6,735 nucleotides of DNA. It comes from UBA8518 sp041659585 (GTDB lineage: Bacteria; Patescibacteriota; Minisyncoccia; Moranbacterales; UBA2206). The notes beneath the pieces were generated by a model. That model was not told the origin of the DNA, did no database searches, and saw only the letters and a list, made by a program, of their open reading frames with translations. Each line of letters starts with the position of its first letter. Within the stretch, counting starts at the first letter, position 1. A program made the translations under genes and the position numbers. The DNA lies in contig JBAZXY010000073.1 of the NCBI GenBank assembly GCA_041659585.1, positions 1 through 6,735 of the forward strand. The letters run 5' to 3'. Below are positions 1-4,731 of the stretch, piece by piece.

Positions 1-1
1 C

Positions 2-619
2 TCCCTATTGAAATATGCTGCCGATGGACCGGATGGCGCACTCTATATGCAGGCACGCGCCGCGGCTTCCAACTTCGGCACCGCTAACCGCGCTGTCATC
101 ACCCACAACATCTCCGAAGCCATCAAAAAGACCCTAGGACGCGATCCGGAGATGGATCTCATCTATGACCTGCCCCACATTTCCATCACCCAGGAAGAGC
201 ATTTCGGGAAGAATGTGTGGGTGCATCGCAACAACACCTCCCGCGCCTACGGACCGAGCAAGATGACGGATCACCCGATCTACAAAGAAACCGGCGAACC
301 GGCTTTCATCCCCTCTTCCATGAGCACTTCGGCCTATATCTGCGTGGGCACTGATCGCAACGCAGAAAGTTTTTTCTCCGCTCCGCATGGCACCGGCAAG
401 GGCAAAAACCTGAAAGAAAAAAGCATTGCCAACAAAGAAGAACTGTTTGCTAAAATGGAATCTAAGGGAGTCAAATTATATAACGCCAAATCCTCCATCG
501 TCCTCAATCAAGATTCCGCCCGCTACAAAGACATCGACAAAGTCATCCAAAGCGTGGAAGACAACGGCGTCGCCCACGTCATCGCCAAGATGCAACCGGT
601 AAGTGTGATCGTGTATTAA
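2..619 (+). CDS. rtcB: RtcB-family RNA-splicing ligase, C-terminal part (5' end outside window)
   Basis: RtcB joins RNA 2',3'-cyclic phosphate (or 3'-phosphate) ends to 5'-OH ends using GTP and Mn2+, in tRNA or RNA repair. The frame is open from base 2 and shows 205 residues, so the N-terminal half (Cys metal ligand, GNHF and HxGSRGxG motifs) is off the edge. Counting from base 2, visible family blocks are AAASNFGTANR (20-30), YDLPH with the metal-ligand His at 59, VHR at 74-76, PSSMSTSAY (104-112, normally PGSMGTASY), the guanylylated His in HGTGK at 129 (normally HGAGR), and YKDID at 175-179. The spacing of His59 to His129 (70 residues) is close to the 75 of the archaeal enzyme. The usual C-terminal Lys-Gly is replaced by Val-Tyr, and RKGATRA reads RNNTSRA, so this is a divergent branch, possibly with altered activity. 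Family assignment is firm; substrate is unknown. It converges with the glycosylase gene, sharing four bases. Confidence 0.9.
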   Translation, partial: SLLKYAADGPDGALYMQARAAASNFGTANRAVITHNISEAIKKTLGRDPEMDLIYDLPHISITQEEHFGKNVWVHRNNTSRAYGPSKMTDHPIYKETGEPAFIPSSMSTSAYICVGTDRNAESFFSAPHGTGKGKNLKEKSIANKEELFAKMESKGVKLYNAKSSIVLNQDSARYKDIDKVIQSVEDNGVAHVIAKMQPVSVIVY

Positions 620-1338
620 AAATTTTTATATTTTTTCAATAACAACTTATCATTTTGTCCATAAGGCTTTCGCGCATAATAGCGCTTGGCGTGTTCCACA
701 AGTAGGGCATGGAATTCTTGATAGGCCACTACTAGTTCTTTCGGATGGGCAATTTCTTTTCGCAACGCCTCTTCACACAATTGCTTCACGCTGGCATAGC
801 TGGCGGTTTCCGCGATGAGTCCCAAAGCCATCAAGATTCTTTTAGTATAGGCATCCACCACAAATTCCGGCTGGCCGAAAGCATAGAGCAGCATGGAATC
901 AGCGGTTTCCGGACCAATGCCAACAATCGTTAACAATTCCTCTCGAGCGGGCACTCGCTCTCCTAATCCTTGAAAAAAGAGGGTGAAATTCCGGATGTAG
1001 CGCACTTTCTGATTGTGATAGCCAGATGGGCGAATAGCCGCTTTGAACACCTCTTCCTCTAATTGCAAAATAGCCTCTGGCGCCAGTGCGTTGATGTTTT
1101 TTAGATTCAAGAGTGATTTTTCCACCGCCGGCCACGCCGTGTTTTGCGTGAGAATCGCTCCCAGACAAATTTCAAATTGTTCCGCCCGATTACGCGGGAA
1201 ACTATAATCCCCCATATGATAGCCCTGCACCGCTCCGGTCTTGGTCGGATTGGTGCCGGCGTGACCTACTAGAGGCCACCATCCCTGTGGGCCATAAGCT
1301 TCATATAATTTCTTATACAAAGAGTGTATTTTATTCAT
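616..1338 (-). CDS. HhH-GPD DNA glycosylase, MagIII / endonuclease III-like, lacking the Fe-S cluster
   Basis: This is a base-excision repair glycosylase of the endonuclease III superfamily, 240 residues. Visible blocks are the N-terminal GWWP (19-22), GAILTQNTAW (60-69), RPSGYHNQK (103-111), the helix-hairpin-helix with GIGPETAD (140-147), and VVDAYTKR (160-167) with the catalytic Asp at 162. The lysine that endonuclease III uses for Schiff-base and lyase chemistry (Lys120 in E. coli Nth) is a Glu here (144), as in the Helicobacter 3-methyladenine glycosylase MagIII. The WWP and RPSGxxNQK blocks also resemble MagIII. The C-terminal four-cysteine [4Fe-4S] motif is absent: the matching stretch (219-240) has Tyr, Ala and Gly. 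I infer a monofunctional glycosylase acting on alkylated purines; substrate is not certain. The ATG start at 1336-1338 has a weak AGG about 9 nt upstream. Its own start lies beyond the helicase terminator, so it is probably transcribed separately. Confidence 0.88.
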   Translation of the reverse strand: MNKIHSLYKKLYEAYGPQGWWPLVGHAGTNPTKTGAVQGYHMGDYSFPRNRAEQFEICLGAILTQNTAWPAVEKSLLNLKNINALAPEAILQLEEEVFKAAIRPSGYHNQKVRYIRNFTLFFQGLGERVPAREELLTIVGIGPETADSMLLYAFGQPEFVVDAYTKRILMALGLIAETASYASVKQLCEEALRKEIAHPKELVVAYQEFHALLVEHAKRYYARKPYGQNDKLLLKKYKNF

Positions 1339-1392
1339 ATATCATACCTAAATATTCACTTATCCAAAATAACATATTTCATCAACATGCAC

Positions 1393-1425
1393 AAAAAAAC
1401 CTCTCACAATAGAAGAGGCTTTTTT
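1393..1425 (-). terminator. Rho-independent terminator of the helicase gene, bidirectional in shape
   Basis: CCTCT (1400-1404) pairs with AGAGG (1414-1418) around a 9-nt loop. The arms are extended by an A-run (1393-1398) and a T-run (1420-1425), with one mismatch at 1399/1419. The helicase stop is about 20 nt upstream on the minus strand, where the A-run reads as a U-tract. The hairpin has T-runs on both strands, but no + strand gene runs into it within the window. Confidence 0.75.
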
Positions 1426-1446
1426 AATTTGTGGGTATGTAAAATT

Positions 1447-3189
1447 CTAACGACGCTCCCGAGAACGACCGGATCCACTGCCGCCTTTGCGTGCGGCGAG
1501 ACGACCGCTGCCGCCACTACGTTTCCTGTCAGAAAAATTCCGCTTCGGGCTATCCATTTTGAAATCCCCGATGACAGTGGCTTCCATTTCTTTGCCATGG
1601 AAACGCGCCGACCGGAAGCTTCTGGCGATGTCCGCCTCTTTGGTCTTGTCAATGCCAAAGACTGTGAAGCTGTCCATCATCTTGATCTTGCCAATCTCCG
1701 CCCCTTTCAATTCCTTTTGCGCATTAATCAAGCCGAACAAAGTCTTGGTGTCTAATTTATCTTTCTTGCCGATATTCAAACGCACATTAATGAAATTCTC
1801 ATCTGGTTGACGCTCTCGCTGGTCCCGTCGTGCTCCGCCGGCACCTTCTGTTTGTTTTTCCATGGGCACAGATTCAAAATCCTTGGCATTCTTATACAAA
1901 TTCAAGAAATGGTTGAATTCCGCCGAAACAAAGCGCGTCAGCAACTCTTCCCGCGTCAAACCGCCTAAGATTTTTTCTACCGCCGGCATGAACGGTGCAA
2001 TCTCTTTTTCATCTATTTCAATATTCTTCATTCGCTCTACCAAAGAAAGTAATTGTTTTTCACAAATCTTTTCGCCAGATGGCACTTTTTTTAACTGAAA
2101 AGGCTTGCCGATTTTTCTTTCCAGATCATGGATCTTGCGCATTTCTCTTCCGGTCAAAATAGACAACGAGATGCCACTTTTGTGGGCACGTCCCGTCCGG
2201 CCACTGCGATGCACATAGGTATCATTCATGTCCGGCAAATTATAGTTGATAACGTGCGTCAAGTCATCCACATCAATTCCGCGAGCGGCCACGTCCGTTG
2301 CTACTAGCAGTTGCACTTTGCGTTGACGGAAACGTTCCATAATCAGGGTACGCAAATTCTGCGGCACTTCGCCATGCAAAGCCTCGGTGGAATAGCGATC
2401 TTCTTTCAACCGATCAGCAATCTCTTGCGTTTCAGCGCGGGTACGACAAAACAAAATGCCATAGACGTCCGGTTCAGAATCCAAAGCCCGTCGTAAAGCT
2501 TCATATTTTTGGCCTGGTTTCACTAAATAATATTGATGCACCACCTTGTCCGCCCCGACATTTTTTTTGCCCACACTGATTTCATGCGGAGCATGCATAT
2601 ATTTCTTGGCAATGTTGCGGATAATCGGTGACATGGTGGCGGAAAACAATAGGGTTTGTTTTTCCTTGGGTGTGTCCGCCAAAATATCATCCAAATCTTC
2701 TTTAAAACCCATATCTAGCATCTCGTCCGCCTCATCCAGCACCACAAAACGAATGGTTTGCATTTTCAAAATTTTGCGACGAATCAAATCGTGTACCCGC
2801 CCCGGGGTGCCAATGATGACATTCGCCCCAGCGCGTATTTGTCGGATCTGCCCATCAATCGGCTCACCGCCATAGACCGCTGCAATCGACACATGTTTGG
2901 AATGTTTGGCAAAGCCCGCCATTTCTCGACTGATCTGCAAACACAATTCGCGAGTTGGACATAGGACAATGGCTTGAGTGTCCTTGGACTGCGTTAGTTT
3001 GTGCAAAATCGGCAAACCAAAAGCCGCAGTCTTGCCCGTGCCAGTTTGAGCTAGCCCAATTAAGTCTTGCTCGTTTTCCAAGAGAAACGGAATAGATTCT
3101 TCTTGGATAGGCGTGGCTTCGATATACCCCAATTCTTCCAGACTTTGTTGCAAGTGGGCATTTAATCCCAGTTCTTTAAATGTTTTCAT
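1447..3189 (-). CDS. deaD: ATP-dependent DEAD-box RNA helicase with DbpA/CsdA RNA-binding domain
   Basis: The protein unwinds RNA duplexes in the cytoplasm using ATP, typically in ribosome assembly, cold adaptation or mRNA decay. It has 580 residues, and the two RecA-like domains carry the complete motif set: Q motif (F4, TPIQ 26-29), Walker A AQTGTGKT (47-54), PTREL (78-82), TPGR (128-131), DEAD (152-155), SAT (183-185), ATDVAARGID (297-306) and HRSGRTGR (327-334). After a helical region (about 370-435) and a polar linker comes an RRM-like DbpA/CsdA domain (about 465-543, with FINVRLNIGKKD and GAEIGKI), then a basic Gly/Ser/Arg tail (548-580). Such tails aid nonspecific RNA binding. DeaD/CsdA fits better than DbpA because of the length and tail, but orthology is inferred. 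The ATG at 3187-3189 begins a proper Q-motif region, yet no Shine-Dalgarno precedes it. The stop is TAG. A promoter candidate and a leader hairpin lie upstream; a terminator follows. Confidence 0.96.
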   Translation of the reverse strand: MKTFKELGLNAHLQQSLEELGYIEATPIQEESIPFLLENEQDLIGLAQTGTGKTAAFGLPILHKLTQSKDTQAIVLCPTRELCLQISREMAGFAKHSKHVSIAAVYGGEPIDGQIRQIRAGANVIIGTPGRVHDLIRRKILKMQTIRFVVLDEADEMLDMGFKEDLDDILADTPKEKQTLLFSATMSPIIRNIAKKYMHAPHEISVGKKNVGADKVVHQYYLVKPGQKYEALRRALDSEPDVYGILFCRTRAETQEIADRLKEDRYSTEALHGEVPQNLRTLIMERFRQRKVQLLVATDVAARGIDVDDLTHVINYNLPDMNDTYVHRSGRTGRAHKSGISLSILTGREMRKIHDLERKIGKPFQLKKVPSGEKICEKQLLSLVERMKNIEIDEKEIAPFMPAVEKILGGLTREELLTRFVSAEFNHFLNLYKNAKDFESVPMEKQTEGAGGARRDQRERQPDENFINVRLNIGKKDKLDTKTLFGLINAQKELKGAEIGKIKMMDSFTVFGIDKTKEADIARSFRSARFHGKEMEATVIGDFKMDSPKRNFSDRKRSGGSGRLAARKGGSGSGRSRERR

Positions 3190-3203
3190 AAATAATAGTT
3201 TTT

Positions 3204-3229
3204 GGCTAAATTATTTGATTAAGTTAGCC
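3204..3229 (-). promoter_or_regulatory. Leader hairpin just upstream of the helicase start codon
   Basis: In the mRNA sense GGCTAA pairs with TTAGCC. After a C/T mismatch, TTA pairs with TAA, leaving a 6-nt loop, so nine pairs in all. The 3' arm ends 14 nt before the ATG, where a ribosome would bind. It could modulate translation, for instance with temperature, as leaders of cold-shock helicase genes do; that role is inference. Confidence 0.35.
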
Positions 3230-3276
3230 TCAAGTTCCGACATATACATCGCTGACATATCCAATTCGAAAAGCTA

Positions 3277-3289
3277 TCATACAGTATGA
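3277..3289. promoter_or_regulatory. Perfect 13-bp palindrome, possible operator
   Basis: TCATAC-A-GTATGA is a perfect 6-bp inverted repeat around one central base. It covers the proposed -10 element of the helicase promoter, the position expected of a repressor site. No regulator is visible nearby, so the operator reading is inference. Confidence 0.35.
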
Positions 3290-3311
3290 CACGTTTTCTA
3301 AACCCTGTAAA
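3283..3311 (-). promoter_or_regulatory. Candidate sigma-70-type promoter of the helicase gene
   Basis: On the minus strand TTTACA (3306-3311, five of six consensus bases) is separated by 17 bp from CATACT (3283-3288, four of six). Transcription would start near 3276 and give a leader of roughly 85-90 nt, which includes the start-proximal hairpin. TATGAT, shifted a few bases downstream, is an alternative -10 but lacks a matching -35. Confidence 0.45.
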
Positions 3312-3374
3312 GGCCAAGCACCTACACTTCATTTACTAGTCTAATTTAAGAATCAATGCCATTGCATAATAAAT

Positions 3375-3401
3375 AAAACTTCGCCTAACATGCGAAGTTT
3401 T
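3375..3401 (-). terminator. Terminator after the 87-residue gene
   Basis: AAAACTTCGC (3375-3384) and GCGAAGTTTT (3392-3401) form a perfect 10-bp stem with a 7-nt loop. It begins 11 nt past the stop codon of the small gene. On the minus strand the stem ends in TTTT followed by ATTT. It separates the small gene from the helicase promoter and could also work on the opposite strand. Confidence 0.8.
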
Positions 3402-3412
3402 AAGTGATTTTA

Positions 3413-3676
3413 TTACATCCCAAACATTTTCTTGGCTTGCTCGATTTGCTCATCAGTCACTTGCCCAGTGGCTTTCATAGCTTTCATCACGCCCAAGATT
3501 TTGTCTTTGTTTTCCGGTCGCATAGCTTCCTGCATCATTTTCTCCCGTTCTTTGGGACTCATCTTGGCCATTTTCTTCATGGCAATGGCTTGCAGCATCC
3601 CCATCTTGGGAGCATTGGCTGCAACATCATCACCAGCTGTCGCTGCTGTTGTACTTTTACTAAATGGATTCCACAT
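3413..3676 (-). CDS. Small Met/Lys-rich protein of unknown function
   Basis: I do not recognise this 87-residue protein. It has no signal peptide, membrane span or cysteine. The first 22 residues (starting MWNPFSKS) are Ser/Thr/Ala-rich and probably disordered. Residues 23-87 look helical and carry 12 of the 13 Met and 12 of the 13 Lys residues, with MxxMxxMxx spacing in MKKMAKM (33-39), a polar KEREKMMQEAM stretch (42-52), and a C-terminal helix ending in KKMFGM (82-87). Met-rich amphipathic helices bind hydrophobic segments in the SRP54 M domain and in STI1-type modules; the resemblance is only compositional. It is likely real: it has its own perfect terminator 3', an AT-rich upstream gap, and an open frame with biased composition. 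No Shine-Dalgarno is seen before the ATG at 3674-3676. It sits between secF and the helicase, 83 bp from secF. Confidence 0.75.
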   Translation of the reverse strand: MWNPFSKSTTAATAGDDVAANAPKMGMLQAIAMKKMAKMSPKEREKMMQEAMRPENKDKILGVMKAMKATGQVTDEQIEQAKKMFGM

Positions 3677-3722
3677 AGTTCATGTCGGCATGTCAGCATA
3701 TTATCAAATTAGCAGAATGGCT

Positions 3723-3751
3723 AAAATGTTAATATGATAAAATGTTAATAT
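3723..3751. repeat. AT-rich 13-bp direct repeat, two copies at 16-bp period
   Basis: AAAATGTTAATAT occurs at 3723-3735 and again at 3739-3751, in the gap between secF and the small gene. It may be part of an AT-rich promoter region for the small gene. No GC-rich terminator hairpin for secF is visible here. Confidence 0.6.
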
Positions 3752-3759
3752 TATTTTTA

Positions 3760-4656
3760 TTATTTCTTAATTTGCAAATTATAGCTCGTCACTAGTAGGG
3801 CTGAAGCAATGAAAATAGAAGAATACGTTCCAAAAGTGATGCCAACAAGAAGCGCTAGCGAGAAACTTTTGACAGACTCCCCTCCAAAAAAATAAATGGA
3901 TAGTAGCGTAATAATAACCGTTAGTGATGTATTGATAGAGCGCACTAAAGTTTCATTGAGACTGCGATTGACTACTTCCGGGAAAGGTTCCTTGCCTGAG
4001 CCCTTAAGAAGATTCTCCCTGGTTCTGTCATACACCACGATCGTGTCATGCACAGAAAATCCCAAAATAGTCAGGAGGGCCGCCACAAACGGAATACCCA
4101 CCTCTACGCCATAGAAATGTCCTAAAACAGAAAAGATACCCACTGTGATGAAAACATCGTGCACCAAAGCAACTACCGCTCCAAAGCCATATTTCCAAGA
4201 TTCCACTGGACGAGAAACTTTGCGAAAAGCAAAAGCAATAAAAGACATAATCCCCACACTAGCCCAAAAAAGAGCCCACAAAGATTTATTTTTCAACTCT
4301 GAAGAAATAGATGAATCACGGTAGTCCGCTCGTAATTGCTTGGATTCAGCATATTTTTCACTAATTTTCTTCCATACATCCTGATTAATACTGTCCGCCA
4401 CTGAACCATAACTAATAAGCAGTGAGTCACTGCCTTTTTTTTGCACGGTCAAACTATTTAGCTTCAAGTCAGCCAACGTCACCACCATTTCATCATTCGT
4501 TGGAACACCTTGGGAAAATTGCACTTCCAGCAAAGTGCCACCAGTGAAATCAATGCCATATTTCAATCCCCAAATCGAAATACTCAGCACGCACAGGACT
4601 GTCAGGATAATTGAGAATGTGTAGGTATACTTTGTTTTTCCAATAATATTGTACAT
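3760..4656 (-). CDS. secF: Protein translocase subunit SecF
   Basis: SecF pairs with SecD in the cytoplasmic membrane. The complex uses the proton motive force to help SecYEG and SecA complete export. The protein is 298 residues, normal for a stand-alone SecF. It has TM1 (about 10-31) followed by GIDFTGG (34-40), an extracytoplasmic P4 domain (about 41-123), then five more spans (about 124-144, 155-178, 185-209, 237-257 and 262-292). Key family blocks are LVHDVFITVGIFS (164-176), GFSVHDTIVVYDRTREN (199-215), RSLNETLVRSINTS (231-244) and GTYSSIFIASALL (276-288). The residues matching the proton-relay Asp and Arg of Thermus SecDF are Asp204 and Arg239. The usual Asn before that Asp is His203. 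The gene follows secD by 75 bp, so they are likely co-transcribed; the gap holds a double hairpin. The ATG at 4654-4656 has only a weak AAAGAA upstream. Confidence 0.97.
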   Translation of the reverse strand: MYNIIGKTKYTYTFSIILTVLCVLSISIWGLKYGIDFTGGTLLEVQFSQGVPTNDEMVVTLADLKLNSLTVQKKGSDSLLISYGSVADSINQDVWKKISEKYAESKQLRADYRDSSISSELKNKSLWALFWASVGIMSFIAFAFRKVSRPVESWKYGFGAVVALVHDVFITVGIFSVLGHFYGVEVGIPFVAALLTILGFSVHDTIVVYDRTRENLLKGSGKEPFPEVVNRSLNETLVRSINTSLTVIITLLSIYFFGGESVKSFSLALLVGITFGTYSSIFIASALLVTSYNLQIKK

Positions 4657-4688
4657 GTTTATAATTCTTTAAATCCCTAGTTGATTAA

Positions 4689-4730
4689 AATTTTCCGCCC
4701 AAGGCGGATCAGCCTATGGCTGAAAAAATT
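4689..4730. repeat. Double hairpin (REP-like) in the secD-secF gap
   Basis: Two abutting 15-nt stem-loops each have a 6-bp stem and 3-nt loop: TCCGCC-CAA-GGCGGA (4694-4708) and TCAGCC-TAT-GGCTGA (4709-4723). Flanking AATTT (4689-4693) and AAATT (4726-4730) can close a three-way junction around them. The stems differ by one position, changed on both arms so that pairing is kept. GC-rich paired hairpins in an AT-rich gap look like a REP-type intergenic repeat. In the mRNA the second hairpin is followed by AAAATTTT, so weak termination between secD and secF is also possible. Confidence 0.7.
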
Positions 4731-4731
4731 A

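Noticed and set aside
1324..1755. 143-codon + strand open frame
   Set aside because: It crosses the terminator and runs antisense to the helicase C-terminal region; the product matches no family and the minus-strand gene is certain.
3190..3412. Small gene or structured RNA in the 223-bp gap upstream of the helicase
   Set aside because: No convincing frame and no tRNA or riboswitch core was seen; the gap is explained by a terminator, promoter, palindrome and leader hairpin.
3404..3737. Two + strand open frames of about 100 codons antisense to the small gene
   Set aside because: One is full of His and Phe, and the other has no clear family pattern; both mirror the Met/Lys-rich minus-strand gene. 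Their span also covers its terminator.
3723..3751. AT-rich repeats as a CRISPR or origin iterons
   Set aside because: Only two 13-bp copies with a 3-bp gap, no spacers, and no replication gene nearby.
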